Source of the DNA: Globodera rostochiensis
Taxonomy: Eukaryota > Nematoda > Chromadorea > Rhabditida > Heteroderidae
Length of the DNA stretch: 64,000 bases
Assembly: GCA_018350325.1 (NCBI GenBank)
Contig: JAEVLN010000001.1
Span: 857,501-921,500, forward strand
Reading direction: 5' to 3'
Shown: piece by piece, positions 1-14,700 of the stretch
How positions within the stretch are numbered: position 1 is the stretch's first letter
How the letters are laid out: each line of letters begins with the position of its first letter
Notes under the pieces: model-generated
Database searches by the model: none
Seen by the model: only the letters and a program-made list of their open reading frames with translations
What the model was told of the DNA's origin: nothing
Program-made: the position numbers and the translations under genes

Positions 1-2662
1 GCCGTCGAAAAGGGCCCCTAAAAATAATATATTAGCAAATTTTAATGCCAATTTGGAAGAGCGGGAACCTCTTTTCGGATTTATTGTTCATAACATTTAG
101 TTATTGACGGCATTTATGTGCACAAAATGCCGTCGAAAAGGGCCCCTAAAAATAATATATTAGCAAATTTTAATGCCAATTTGGAAGAGCGGGAACCTCT
201 TTTCGGATTTATTGTTCATAACATTTAGTTATTGACGGCATTTATGTGCACAAAATGCCGTCGAAAAGGCCCCTCAAAAATAATATATTAGCAAATTTCA
301 TTGTTAATGCCAATTTGGAATAGCGGGAGCCTCTTTTCGGATTTATTGTTCATAACATTTAGTTATTGACGGCATTTATGTGCACAAAATGCCGTCGAAA
401 AGGGCCCCTAAAAATAATATATTAGCAAATTTCATTGTTAATGCCAATTTGGAAGCGCTGGAACCTCTTTTCGGATTTATTGTTCATAACATTTATTTAT
501 TGACGGCATTTATGTGCACAAAATGCCGTCGAAAAGGGCCCCTAAAAATAATATATTAGCAAATTTCATTGTTAATGCCAATTTGGAATAGCGGGAGCCT
601 CTTTTCGGATTTATTGTTCATAACATTTAGTTATTGACGGCATTTATGCGCACAAAATGCCGTCGAAAAGGGCCCCTAAAAATAATATATTAGCAAATTT
701 CATTGTTAATGCCAATTTGGAAGCGCTGGAACCTCTTTTCGGATTTATTGTTCATAACATTTAGTTATTGACGGCATTTATGCGCACAAAATGCCGTCGA
801 AAAGGGCCCCTAAAAATAATATATTAGCAAATTTCATTGTTAATGCCAATTTGGAATAGCGGGAACCTCTTTTCGGATTTATTGTTCATAACATTTATTT
901 AATGACGGCATTTATGTGCACAAAATGCCGTCGAAAAGGCCCCTCAAAAATAATATATTAGCAAATTTCATTGTTAATGCCAATTTGGAATAGCGGGAAC
1001 CTCTTTTCGGATTTATTGTTCATAACATTTAGTTATTGACGGCATTTATGCGCACAAAATGCCGTCGAAAAGGGCCCCTAAAAATAATATATTAGCAAAT
1101 TTCATTGTTAATGCCAATTTGGAATAGCGGGAACCTCTTTTCGGATTTATTGTTCATACATTTATTTAATGACGGCATTTATGCGCACAAAATGCCGTCG
1201 AAAAGGGCCCCTAAAAATAATTTATTAGCAAATTTCATTGTTAATGCCAATTTGGAATAGCGGGAACCTCTTTTCGGATTTATTGTTCATAACATTTATT
1301 TAATGACGGCATTTATGTGCACAAAATGCCGTCGAAAAGGGCCGCTAAAAATAATATATTAGCAAATTTCATTGTTAATGCCAATTTGGAAGAGCGGGAA
1401 CCTCTTTTCGGATTTATTGTTCATACATTTATTTATTGTCGGCATTTATGTGCACAAAATGCCGTCGAAAAGGCCCCTCAAAAATAATATATTAGCAAAT
1501 TTCATTGTTAATGCCAATTTGGAAGAGCGGGAACCTCTTTTCGGATTTATTGTTCATAACATTTATTTATTGTCGGCATTTATGTGCACAAAATGCCGTC
1601 GAAAAGGCCCCTCAAAAATAATATATTAGCAAATTTCATTGTTAATGCCAATTTGGAAGCGCTGGAACCTCTTTTCGGATTTATTGTTCATAACATTTAT
1701 TTAATGACGGCATTTATGTGCACAAAATGCCGTCGAAAAGGCCCCTCAAAAATAATATATTAGCAAATTTCATTGTTAATGCCAATTTGGAATAGCGGGA
1801 ACCTCTTTTCGGATTTATTGTTCATAACATTTAGTTATTGACGGCATTTATGCGCACAAAATGCCGTCGAAAAGGGCCCCTAAAAATAATATATTAGCAA
1901 ATTTCATTGTTAATGCCAATTTGGAATAGCGGGAACCTCTTTTCGGATTTATTGTTCATAACATTTATTTAATGACGGCATTTATGTGCACAAAATGCCG
2001 TCGAAAAGGCCCCTCAAAAATAATATATTAGCAAATTTCATTGTTAATGCCAATTTGGAATAGCGGGCCTCTTTTCGGATTTATTGTTCATAACATTTAG
2101 TTATTGACGGCATTTATGCGCACAAAATGCCGTCGAAAAGGGCCCCTAAAAATAATATATTAGCAAATTTCATTGTTAATGCCAATTTGGAAGCGCTGGA
2201 ACCTCTTTTCGGATTTATTGTTCATAACATTTATTTATTGTCGGCATTTATGTGCACAAAATGCCGTCGAAAAGGCCCCTCAAAAATAATATATTAGCAA
2301 ATTTCATTGTTAATGCCAATTTGGAAGCGCTGGAACCTCTTTTCGGATTTATTGTTCATAACATTTATTTATTGTCGGCATTTATGTGCACAAAATGCCG
2401 TCGAAAAGGCCCCTCAAAAATAATATATTAGCAAATTTCATTGTTAATGCCAATTTGGAAGCGCTGGAACCTCTTTTCGGATTTATTGTTCATAACATTT
2501 AGTTATTGACGGCATTTATGTGCACAAAATGCCGTCGAAAAGGGCCCCTAAAAATAATATATTAGCAAATTTCATTGTTAATGCCAATTTGGAATAGCGG
2601 GAACCTCTTTTCGGATTTATTGTTCATAACATTTATTTAATGACGGCATTTATGCGCACAAA
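1..2662. repeat. 134-bp satellite array, subfamily I
   Basis: About 20 head-to-tail copies of a unit near 134 bp; for example, the shared GCCGTCGAAAAGGG block recurs at 391 and 525. The array begins before the window. Subfamily I is marked by CATTGTTAATGCCAATTTGG, GGATTTATTGTTCATAAC and, in many units, GTGCACAAAATGCCGTC. The first units lack 6 bp after AGCAAATTT. Reading frames inside it are by-products: 134 is not a multiple of three and stops recur. It ends where GCGCACAAA runs into unrelated sequence. No gene is seen. Confidence 0.97.
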
Positions 2663-2682
2663 TTCCAAAAAGTTGTTTGTAA

Positions 2683-2982
2683 ATGCCGCCCAAAAATATT
2701 CTTAAAAAATTGGATACACTTAAAAAGTTTTTAGTTGCTACCGCCTCAGGTGTGGAGTCGACTGTCTTAAATCCAATACATAACGGAAAATCCAGGCCCA
2801 ATTACCTGGATTCTGGATCTGGATCCAGGTCTGAGTCCCCTGGACCTGGATCTGGATCTGGATTTTGGAAATGACCTGGATCTTCCAGATCCAGAAAAAT
2901 CCAGGATCGTGGAGAATACCTGGATTTCTGGATCTGGATCCAGAAAAATCCAGGTCTGGATCCAGATCCAGTCCGGGCTCTA
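2683..2982. mobile_element. GGATCC-rich hAT-like MITE relic and flank
   Basis: From about 2790 the sequence is dominated by CCTGGAT, GGATCTGGATCC and CCAGATCC motifs and ends in GTCCGGGCTCTA at 2982. The same interior and end occur in the elements at 43904-44076, 59260-59411 and 63672-63835. The TAGAGC left end is missing here. CTAATTAC after the right end resembles CCAATTAC at about 2798-2805, a possible 7/8 target duplication. Peptides predicted on either strand are products of the low-complexity DNA. Confidence 0.6.
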
Positions 2983-3017
2983 CTAATTACCCAACAGAAA
3001 CATTTTTTAAAATTAAA

Positions 3018-3666
3018 GTTGTTCAATCCCGGGCAACTACCGTCCCGGGCCACTACCGTCCCGGGCAACTACCGTCCCGCCACTACCGTCCCGGGCAACT
3101 ACCGTCCCGGGCCACTACCGTCCCGGGCAACTACCGTCCCGGGCCACTACCGTCCCGGGCCACTACCGTCCCGGGCAACTACCGTCCCGGGCAACTACCG
3201 TCCCGGGCCACTACCGTCCCGGGCAACTACCGTCCCGGGCCACTACCGTCCCGAGCCACTACCGTCCCGGGCCACTACCGTCCCGGGCCACTACCGTCCC
3301 GGGCCACTACCGTCCCGGGCAACTACCGTCCCGGGCAACTACCGTCCCGGGCCACTACCGTCCCGGGCAACTACCGTCCCGGGCCACTACCGTCCCGGGC
3401 AACTACCGTCCCGGGCCACTACCGTCCCGGGCAACTACCGTCCCGGGCCACTACCGTCCCGGGCAACTACCGTCCCGGGCCACTACCGTCCCGGGCAACT
3501 ACCGTCCCGCCACTACCGTCCCGGGCAACTACCGTCCCGGGCCACTACCGTCCCGGCCACTACCGTCCCGCCACTACCGTCCCGGGCAACTACCGTCCCG
3601 GGCCACTACCGTCCCGGGCAACTACCGTCCCGGGCCACTACCGTCCCGGGCAACTACCGTCCCGGC
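3018..3666. repeat. 16-bp minisatellite with two alternating variants
   Basis: About 40 copies of a 16-bp unit in two forms, GGGCAACTACCGTCCC and GGGCCACTACCGTCCC, in irregular order. A few shortened units lack GGG. It lies between the GGATCC-rich element and the duplicated zinc-finger fragment. The long open frames across it (repeated PGHYRP- and PGNYRP-like peptides) come from the repeat and are not genes. Confidence 0.95.
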
Positions 3667-5734
3667 TTTAATTTGATGCTTCCGATTCGGACATACCGGT
3701 ACTTTCCTCCGACGATTTTTTTTCATTCAATCAGAAAAAATTTTTAGTTTTATTTTGTTAAACACCCTTAGGCAAATGGGAGAAAAAATCAGCCCATTTT
3801 GGCCCATTTTGACACATTTTGGCCTCAAATTTTTTAACAAAAATGCAATAAAAACGACTTTTTGCATATTTTGAGGATTTTGAAGCATATTTTGGTAAAA
3901 AATTGTTAAAAATGTGCCATTTTTGGTGCATATAAAGCCGCCCTCTTTTATAACAGAGAGAGGCGGGCATTGGGACAGTTAGCAAATTTTTCAAATAATG
4001 CCTAAGGTTTTCGCGCCCGTTCCAGGTTCGATAAGCGCCGGCAACACTCAGCCACAACATCTTCAAGCAGTACATTGGCAACTGCAGCAGCAGTTGGCAC
4101 AAACAGCACCAGTGCCGTCTTGCCATCGACATCAATGCAGCATGCCAACGTCGGTGGCATTCCACCCGCACTAATTTGTAAGTAGGAAGAAGCTGTACGC
4201 GTTCAACATTACTTAAATGTCGCTTTTAGCATCGAATGACCCCCCACCCGTCAAACTTGTAAAGGCAAAATTTGAGAATATCAAAACGGAACCCGTCGTG
4301 GCCGGACAACAACGGAACGGTGGCGGGTGTGGCAAACGGTTCAAAACGTTGTCAAAAGTGCAGTGCGCAGAATGCGATGAATTTTTGCCAAACTCAGACG
4401 CTTCCCGACTGCATCACACGAATGTGAAGTCAGAATTCTTGGGTATTTGACTAAAAAACGCCAATTTGTTGGCAAAAAGTCGCAAATTGATCCCCCCCCC
4501 CCTCCCTCGGATCTCGGACAGTTTGGTGCCGTGTCGTTTCCCTCCCCCCCCCGGATCCGAACAGTTTGGTGCCGTGCCGTGCCGTTCCCCCCCCCCCCCC
4601 CCCGGATCCGAACAGTTTGGTGCCGTGCCCGCCGTTCCCCCCCCCCCCCCCCGGAATCGGGCAGTTTAGCGCCAGCCGTGCTGTTCCACCCCCGGATCCG
4701 GACAGTTTGGCCCCGTGCCGTTTCCCACCCCCCGGAGCGCACGTTTCGTTGGCCGATTTACCCGAGAAAATGGCCAAAATTCGAGCGCGTGCCGTCGAGC
4801 TATTCGGCCTTGGATGAGCAATGACTGTTTTTTTGTCTCTTTTTTGCTTTTATTTAACAATAGGGCCCGGATTTTAAGGGCTTTACCTATTTTTGTGTTG
4901 TTGTTGTACATATGCTTTGAAGAAAGAAGCTCTAAAAATGGCATTTTTGCGTAAAATGTTTCAATTTGGGACAAATTTTTATTGCCTATTCGGGATTTTA
5001 GGGCCTAAAATGCGGGCCCTAATTATCAGCCTCAGCAAGAATTTTGAATAAATTGAAATCTCTCATTTTGTTGATAAAGCAATCGATCGATGGACCATCA
5101 AAATGGCACAAGTTTTTAGCAGGTTGGCGTAATGCTATCATTGTTTGTCTGGGTAATAATAGTAGGGGATGTTCGAGAGTTGAAATTTACCGAGATTTCG
5201 AGACTGAGAAATGACCCCCCGAGGTTCGAGACCAAGAAATCACATCCGAGATTCGAGACCGAGAACCAAAAAACCGAGAAACTTCTCGATTCGAGAACCG
5301 ATGGTTCGGAAATTCATAATCAAGTTGCCTCAAGAAATTTTACTTCTGATCAACCTCATAAGATTAATATGTTGTAGGTCGGAGCAATCAAAAATTGATT
5401 GGTGGTTATCATAAAATTAATAGATCAATTCTCCTGATCATCACCGTTGCCCAACAAGAAATTTTATTTCAATCAAAAATTGATTGATGATCATCATAAA
5501 ATTAATAGATCAATCAAACAGTTCATCTCAGAGCAACACAGTCGCGCTCAATTTGTTCTTAACACTCATCGCATTCAAAGAATGTTGCAATCGCCACCGC
5601 CACCACCGCTACTAACGTAACCGCCACCACTGTAACCGCCACTACCGTGTTCAACGATGCTGCACGTAGGCTCGGGCGCAGACGGAGGAGGAGGCGGAGG
5701 CGGGGGAGGAGGAGGCGGAAGCATCGGAGGGGGG
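3667..5734 (+). pseudogene. Zinc-finger gene fragment, copy 1 (duplicated 3' end)
   Basis: This is the inverted counterpart of 27748-30057, covering exons 7 and 8, part of exon 9 and the downstream flank of the zinc-finger gene on the minus strand. Exon 7 starts near ATGCCTAAGGTTTTCGCG (about 3998) and exon 8 near 4231. It is broken: one base is missing in CACTCAGCCACAACATC relative to the source, shifting the frame, and exon 9 lacks the finger-coding part, so a poly-C tract joins directly to the AGCGCACGTTT segment. The intron between exons 8 and 9 has grown into a C-rich tandem repeat (4490-4735) containing GATCCGAACAGTTTGG. The copy stops within the complement of the Gly/Pro-rich segment seen at 27740-27907, where satellite begins. 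Exon 8 is nearly identical to the source, so the duplication is recent. Confidence 0.85.
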
Positions 5735-8700
5735 ACAAAATGCCGTTGAAAAGAGCCCCTAAAAATAATATATTAGCAAATTCCATTGCGAATTCTAATT
5801 TGGATGCGCCGCACCACTTTTCGTTTTTATTTGCTTATAACATTTATTTATTGACGGCATTTATGCGCAAAAAGTGCCATCGAAAAGGGCCCCTAAAAAT
5901 AATATATTAGCAAATTCCATTGCGAATTCTAATTTGGAAGAGCGGCAACCTCTTTTCGGTTTTATTGCTCATAACATTTATTTATTGTCGGCATTTATGC
6001 GCAAAAAGTGCCATCGAAAAGGGCCCCTAAAAATAATATATTAGCAAATTCCATTGCGAATTCTAATTTGGCCTCTTTTCGGTTTTATTGCTCATAACAT
6101 TTATTTATTGACGGCATTTATGCGCAAAAAGTGCCATCGAAAAGGGCCCCTAAAAATAATATATTAGCAAATTCCATTGCGAATTCTAATTTGGAAGAGC
6201 GGCAACCTCTTTTCGGTTTTATTGCTCATAACATTTATTTATTGACGGCATTTATGCGCACAAAATGCCGTTGAAAAGAGCCCCTAAAAATAATATATTA
6301 GCAAATTCCATTGCGAATTCTAATTTGGAAGAGCGGCAACCTCTTTTCGGTTTTATTGCTCATAACATTTATTTATTGTCGGCCTTTATGCGCAAAAAGT
6401 GCCATCGAAAAGGGCCCCTAAAAATAATATATTAGCAAATTCCATTGCGAATTCTAATTTGGAAGAGCGGCAACCTCTTTTCGGTTTTATTGCTCATAAC
6501 ATTTATTTATTGTCGGCCTTTATGCGCAAAAAGTGCCATCGAAAAGGGCCCCTAAAAATAATAAATTAGCAAATTCCATTGCGAATTCTAATTTGGAAGA
6601 GAGACAACCTCTTTTCGGTTTTATTGCTCATAACATTTATTTAATGACGGCATTTATGCGTACAAAATGCCGTTGAAAAGAGCCCCTAAAAATAATATAT
6701 TAGCAAATTCCATTGCGAATTCTAATTTGGAAGAGCGGCAACCTCTTTTCGGTTTTATTGCTCATAACATTTATTTAATGACGGCATTTATGCGTACAAA
6801 ATGCCGTCGAAAAGGGCCCCTAAAAATTATAAATTAGCAAATTCCATTGCGAATTCTAATTTGGATGCGCCGCACAACTTTTCGTTTTTATTTGCTTATA
6901 ACATTTATTTATTGACGGCATTTATGCGCAAAAAGTGCCATCGAAAAGGGCCCCTAAAAATAATATATTAGCAAATTCCATTGCGAATTCTAATTTGGAA
7001 GAGCGGAAACCTCTTTTCGGTTTTATTGCTCATAACATTTATTTATTGTCGGCATTTATGCGCAAAAAGTGCCATCGAAAAGGGCCCCTAAAAATAATAT
7101 ATTAGCAAATTCCATTGCGAATTCTAATTTGGAAGAGCGGCAACCTCTTTTCGGTTTTATTGCTCATAACATTTATTTAATGACGGCATTTATGCGTACA
7201 AAATGCCGTCGAAAAGGGCCCCTAAAAATAATAAATTAGCAAATTCCATTGCGAATTCTAATTTGGATAAGCCGCACCACTTTTCGTTTTTATTTGCTCA
7301 TAACATTTATTTATTGTCGGCATTTATGCGCAAAAAGTGCCATCGAAAAGGGCCCCTAAAAATAATATATTAGCAAATTCCATTGCGAATTCTATTTGGA
7401 AGAGCGTCAACCTCTTTTCGGTTTATTGCTCATAACATTTATTTAATGACGCAGTTATGCGTACAAAATGCCGTTGAAAAAGAGCCCCTAAAAATAATAA
7501 TTAGCAAATTCCATTGAGAATTCTAATGTGGAAGAGCGGCAACCTCTTTTCGGTTTTATTGCTCATAACATTTATTTAATGACGGCATTTATGCGTACAA
7601 AATGCCGTTGAAAAGAGCCCCTAAAAATAATATATTAGCAAATTCCATTGAGAATTCTAATTTGGAAGAGCGGCAACCTCTTTTCGGTTTTATTGCTCAT
7701 AACATTTATTTAATGACGGCATTTATGCGTACAAAATGCCGTTAAATAATATATTAGCAAATTCCATTGCGAATTCTAATTTGGAAGAGCGGCAACCTCT
7801 TTTCGGTTTTATTGCTCATAACATTTATTTATTGACGGCATTTATGCGCACAAAATGCCGTTGAAAAGAGCCCCTAAAAATAATATATTAGCAAATTCCA
7901 TTGCGAATTCTAATTTGGAAGAGCGGCAACCTCTTTTCGGTTTTATTGCTCATAACATTTATTTATTGTCGGCCTTTATGCGCAAAAAGTGCCATCGAAA
8001 AGGGCCCCTAAAAATAATATATTAGCAAATTCCATTGCGAATTCTAATTTGGAAGAGTGGCAACCTCTTTTCGGATTTATTGTTCATACCATTTATTTAT
8101 TGACGGCATTTATGTGCACAAAATGCCGTCGAAAGGGCCCCTAAAAATAATAAATTAGCAAATTCCATTGCGAATTCTAATTTGGAAGAGCGGCAACCTC
8201 TTTTCGGTTTTATTGCTCATAACATTTATTTATTGTCGGCCTTTATGCGCAAAAAGTGCCATCGAAAAGGGCCCCTAAAAATAATATATTAGCAAATTCC
8301 ATTGCGAATTCTAATTTGGAAGAGAGACAACCTCTTTTCGGTTTTATTGCTCATAACATTTATTTAATGACGGCATTTATGCGTACAAAATGCCGTTGAA
8401 AAGAGCCCCTAAAATAATATATTAGCAAATTCCATTGCGAATTCTAATTTGGAAGAGCGGCAACCTCTTTTCGGTTTTATTGCTCATAACATTTATTTAA
8501 TGACGGCATTTATGCGCAAAAAGTGCCATCGAAAAGGGCCCCTAAAAATAATATATTAGCAAATTCCATTGCGAATTCTAATGTGGAAGAGCGGCCACCT
8601 CTTTTCGGTTTTATTGCTCATAACATTTATTTATTGTCGGCATTTATGCGCAAAAAGTGCCATCGAAAAGGGCCCCTAAAAATAATATATTAGCAAATTC

Positions 8701-11700
8701 CATTGCGAATTCTAATTTGGAAGAGCGGACACCTCTTTTCGTTTTTATTGCTCATAACATTTATTTATTGACGGAATTTATGCGCACAAAATGCCGTTGA
8801 AAAGAGCCCCTAAAAATAATATATTAGCAAATTCCATTGCGAATTCTAATTTGGATAAGCCGCACCACTTTTCGTTTTTATTTGCTCATAACATTTATTT
8901 ATTGTCGGCATTTATGCGCAAAAAGTGCCGAGCGGACACCTCTTTTCGGTTTTATTGCTCATAACATTTATTTATTGTCGGCATTTATGCGCAAAAAGTG
9001 CCATCGAAAAGGGCCCCTAAAAATAATATATTAGCAAATTCCATTGCGAATTCTAATTTGGATGCGCCGCTCCACTTTTCGTTTTTATTTGCTTATAACA
9101 TTTATTTATTGACGGCATTTATGCGTACAAAATGCCGTCGAAAAGGGCCCCTAAAAATAATAAATTAGCAAATTCCATTGCGAATTCTAATTTGGATGCG
9201 CCGCTCCACTTTTCGTTTTTATTTGCTTATAACATTTATTTATTGACGGCATTTATGCGCAAAAAGTGCCATCGAAAAGGGCCCCTAAAAATAATATATT
9301 AGCAAATTCCATTGCGAATTCTAATTTGGATGCGCCGCTCCACTTTTCGTTTTTATTTGCTTATAACATTTATTTATTGTCGGCATTTATGCGCAAAAAG
9401 TGCCATCGAAAAGGGCCCCTAAAAATAATATATTAGCAAATTCCATTGCGAATTCTAATTTGGAAGAGCGTCAACCTCTTTTCGGTTTTATTGCTCATAA
9501 CATTTATTTATTGTCGGCATTTATGCGCAAAAAGTGCCATCGAAAAGGGCCCCTAAAAATAATATATTAGCAAATTCCATTGCGAATTCTAATTTGGCCT
9601 CTTTTCGGTTTTATTGCTCATAACATTTATTTAATGACGGCATTTATGCGTACAAAATGCCGTCGAAAAGGGCCCCTAAAAATAATAAATTAGCAAATTC
9701 CATTGCGAATTCTAATTTGGATGCGCCGTACCACTTTTCGTTTTTATTTGCTTATAACATTTATTTATTGACGGCATTTATGCGTACAAAATGCCGTCGA
9801 AAAGGGCCCCTAAAAATAATAAATTAGCAAATTCCATTGCGAATTCTAATTTGGATGCGCCGCACCACTTTTCGTTTTTATTTGCTTATAACATTTATTT
9901 ATTGACGGCATTTATGCGCACAAAATGCCGTTGAAAAGAGCCCCTAAAAATAATATATTAGCAAATTCCATTGCGAATTCTAATTTGGATAAGCCGCACC
10001 ACTTTTCGTTTTTATTTGCTCATAACATTTATTTATTGTCGGCATTTATGCGCAAAAAGTGCCGAGCGGACACCTCTTTTCGGTTTTATTGCTCATAACA
10101 TTTATTTATTGTCGGCATTTATGCGCAAAAAGTGCCATCGAAAAGGGCCCCTAAAAATAATATATTAGCAAATTCCATTGCGAATTCTAATTTGGAAGAG
10201 CGGCAACCTCTTTTCGGTTTTATTGCTCATAACATTTATTTATTGTCGGCATTTATGCGCAAAAAGTGCCATCGAAAAGGGCCCCTAAAAATAATATATT
10301 AGCAAATTCCATTGCGAATTCTAATTTGGAAGAGCGGCAACCTCTTTTCGGTTTTATTGCTCATAACATTTATTTATTGTCGGCATTTATGCGCAAAAAG
10401 TGCCATCGAAAAGGGCCCCTAAAAATAATATATTAGCAAATTCCATTGCGAATTCTAATTTGGAAGAGCGGCAACCTCTTTTCGGTTTTATTGCTCATAA
10501 CATTTATTTATTGTCGGCATTTATGCGCAAAAAGTGCCATCGAAAAGGGCCCCTAAAAATAATAAATTAGCAAATTCCATTGCGAATTCTAATTTGGATG
10601 CGCCGCTCCACTTTTCGTTTTTATTTGCTTATAACATTTATTTATTGACGGCATTTATGCGTACAAAATGCCGTCGAAAAGGGCCCCTAAAAATAATAAA
10701 TTAGCAAATTCCATTGCGAATTCTAATTTGGATGCGCCGCACCACTTTTCGTTTTTATTTGCTTATAACATTTATTTATTGACGGCATTTATGCGCACAA
10801 AATGCCGTTGAAAAGAGCCCCTAAAAATAATAAATTAGCAAATTCCATTGCGAATTCTAATTTGGATGCGCCGCACCACTTTTCGTTTTTATTTGCTTAT
10901 AACATTTATTTATTGACGGCATTTATGCGCACAAAATGCCGTTGAAAAGAGACCCTAAAAATAATATATTAGCAAATGCCATTGCGAATTCTAATTTGGA
11001 AGAGCGGCAACCACTTTTCGTTTTTATTGCTCATAACATTTATTTATTGTCGGCATTTATGCGCAAAAAGTGCCATCGAAAAGGGCCCCTAAAAATAATA
11101 TATTAGCAAATTCCATTGCGAATTCTAATTTGGAAGAGCGGCAACCTCTTTTCGGTTTTATTGCTCATAACATTTATTTATTGTCGGCATTTATGCGCAA
11201 AAAGTGCCATCGAAAAGGGCCCCTAAAAATAATATATTAGCAAATTCCATTGCGAATTCTAATTTGGAAGAGCGGCAACCTCTTTTCGGTTTTATTGCTC
11301 ATAACATTTATTTATTGTCGGCATTTATGCGCAAAAAGTGCCATCGAAAAGGGCCCCTAAAAATAATATATTAGCAAATTCCATTGCGAATTCTAATTTG
11401 GAAGAGCGGCAACCTCTTTTCGGTTTTATTGCTCATAACATTTATTTATTGTCGGCATTTATGCGCAAAAAGTGCCAGTCGAAAAGGGCCCCTAAAAATA
11501 ATAATTAGCAAATTCCATTGCGAATTCTAATTTGGAGATGCGCACGCTCCTTTTCGGTTTTATTTGCTTATAACATTTATTTATTGACGGCATTTATGCG
11601 ACAAAAAGTGCCGTCGAAAAGGGCCCCTAAAAATAATAAATTAGCAAATTCCATTGCGAATTCTAATTGGGATGCGCCGCACCACTTTTCGTTTTTATTT

Positions 11701-14700
11701 GCTTATAACATTTATTTATTGACGGCATTTATGCGCACAAAATGCCGTTGAAAAGAGCCCCTAAAAATAATATATTAGCAAATTCCATTGCGAATTCTAA
11801 TTTGGAAGAGCGGCAACCACTTTTCGTTTTTATTGCTCATAACATTTATTTATTGTCGGCATTTATGCGCAAAAAGTGCCATCGAAAAGGGCCCCTAAAA
11901 ATAATATATTAGCAAATTCCATTGCGAATTCTAATTTGGAAGAGCGGCAACCTCTTTTCGGTTTTATTGCTCATAACATTTATTTATTGTCGGCATTTAT
12001 GCGCAAAAAGTGCCATCGAAAAGGGCCCCTAAAAATAATATATTAGCAAATTCCATTGCGAATTCTAATTTGGAAGAGCGGCAACCTCTTTTCGGTTTTA
12101 TTGCTCATAACATTTATTTATTGTCGGCATTTATGCGCAAAAAGTGCCATCGAAAAGGGCCCCTAAAAATAATATATTAGCAAATTCCATTGCGAATTCT
12201 AATTTGGAAGAGCGGCAACCTCTTTTCGGTTTTATTGCTCATAACATTTATTTATTGTCGGCATTTATGCGCAAAAAGTGCCATCGAAAAGGGCCCCTAA
12301 AAATAATAAATTAGCAAATTCCATTGCGAATTCTAATTTGGATGCGCCGCTCCACTTTTCGTTTTTATTTGCTTATAACATTTATTTAATGACGGCATTT
12401 ATGCGTACAAAATGCCGTCGAAAAGGGCCCCTAAAAATAATAAATTAGCAAATTCCATTGCGAATTCTAATTTGGATGCGCCGCTCCACTTTTCGTTTTT
12501 ATTTGCTTATAACATTTATTTATTGACGGCATTTATGCGCACAAAATGCCGTTGAAAAGAGCCCCTAAAAATAATATATTAGCAAATTCCATTGCGAATT
12601 CTAATTTGGATAAGCCGCACCACTTTTCGTTTTTATTTGCTTATAACATTTATTTATTGACGGCATTTATGCGCACAAAATGCCGTTGAAAAGAGCCCCT
12701 AAAAATAATATATTAGCAAATTCCATTGCGAATTCTAATTTGGATACGCCGGCCCACTTTTCGTTTTTATTGCTCATAACATTTATTTATTGTCGGCATT
12801 TATGCGCAAAAAGTGCCATCGAAAAGGGCCCCTAAAAATAATATATTAGCAAATTCCATTGCGAATTCTAATTTGGAAGAGCGGCAACCTCTTTTCGGTT
12901 TTATTGCTCATAACATTTATTTATTGTCGGCATTTATGCGCAAAAAGTGCCATCGAAAAGGGCCCCTAAAAATAATATATTAGCAAATTCCATTGCGAAT
13001 TCTAATTTGGAAGAGCGGCAACCTCTTTTCGGTTTTATTGCTCATAACATTTATTTATTGTCGGCATTTATGCGCAAAAAGTGCCATCGAAAAGGGCCCC
13101 TAAAAATAATATATTAGCAAATTCCATTGCGAATTCTAATTTGGAAGAGCGGCAACCTCTTTTCGGTTTTATTGCTCATAACATTTATTTATTGTCGGCA
13201 TTTATGCGCAAAAAGTGCCATCGAAAAGGGCCCCTAAAAATAATATATTAGCAAATTCCATTGCGAATTCTAATTTGGAAGAGCGGCAACCTCTTTTCGG
13301 TTTTATTGCTCATAACATTTATTTATTGTCGGCATTTATGCGCAAAAAGTGCCGTCGAAAAGGGCCCCTAAAAATAATAAATTAGCAAATTCCATTGCGA
13401 ATTCTAATTTGGATGCGCCGCTCCACTTTTCGTTTTTATTTGCTTATAACATTTATTTATTGACGGCATTTATGCGTACAAAATGCCGTCGAAAAGGGCC
13501 CCTAAAAATAATAAATTAGCAAATTCCATTGCGAATTCTAATTTGGATGCGCCGCACCACTTTTCGTTTTTATTTGCTTATAACATTTATTTATTGACGG
13601 CATTTATGCGCACAAAATGCCGTTGAAAAGAGCCCCTAAAAATAATATATTAGCAAATTCCATTGCGAATTCTAATTTGGAAGAGCGGCAACCACTTTTC
13701 GTTTTTATTGCTCATAACATTTATTTATTGTCGGCATTTATGCGCAAAAAGTGCCATCGAAAAGGGCCCCTAAAAATAATATATTAGCAAATTCCATTGC
13801 GAATTCTAATTTGGAAGAGCGGCAACCTCTTTTCGGTTTTATTGCTCATAACATTTATTTATTGTCGGCATTTATGCGCAAAAAGTGCCATCGAAAAGGG
13901 CCCCTAAAAATAATATATTAGCAAATTCCATTGCGAATTCTAATTTGGAAGAGCGGCAACCTCTTTTCGGTTTTATTGCTCATAACATTTATTTATTGTC
14001 GGCATTTATGCGCAAAAAGTGCCATCGAAAAGGGCCCCTAAAAATAATATATTAGCAAATTCCATTGCGAATTCTAATTTGGAAGAGCGGCAACCTCTTT
14101 TCGGTTTTATTGCTCATAACATTTATTTAATGACGGCATTTATGCGTACAAAATGCCGTCGAAAAGGGCCCCTAAAAATAATAAATTAGCAAATTCCATT
14201 GCGAATTCTAATTTGGAAGAGCGGCAACCTCTTTTCGGTTTTATTGCTCATAACATTTATTTATTGTCGGCATTTATGCGCAAAAAGTGCCATCGAAAAG
14301 GGCCCCTAAAAATAATATATTAGCAAATTCCATTGCGAATTCTAATTTGGAAGAGCGGCAACCTCTTTTCGGTTTTATTGCTCATAACATTTATTTATTG
14401 TCGGCATTTATGCGCAAAAAGTGCCGTCGAAAAGGGCCCCTAAAAATAATAAATTAGCAAATTCCATTGCGAATTCTAATTTGGATGCGCCGCTCCACTT
14501 TTCGTTTTTATTTGCTTATAACATTTATTTATTGACGGCATTTATGCGTACAAAATGCCGTCGAAAAGGGCCCCTAAAAATAATAAATTAGCAAATTCCA
14601 TTGCGAATTCTAATTTGGATGCGCCGCACCACTTTTCGTTTTTATTTGCTTATAACATTTATTTATTGACGGCATTTATGCGCACAAAATGCCGTTGAAA

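Noticed and set aside
2865..3747. Long plus-strand frames of PGHYRP/LPSRATTV-type repeats
   Set aside because: They are produced by the 16-bp minisatellite and are open in more than one frame.
4447..4824. Poly-proline and poly-glycine frames on both strands
   Set aside because: They are generated by the C-rich tandem in the broken zinc-finger intron.
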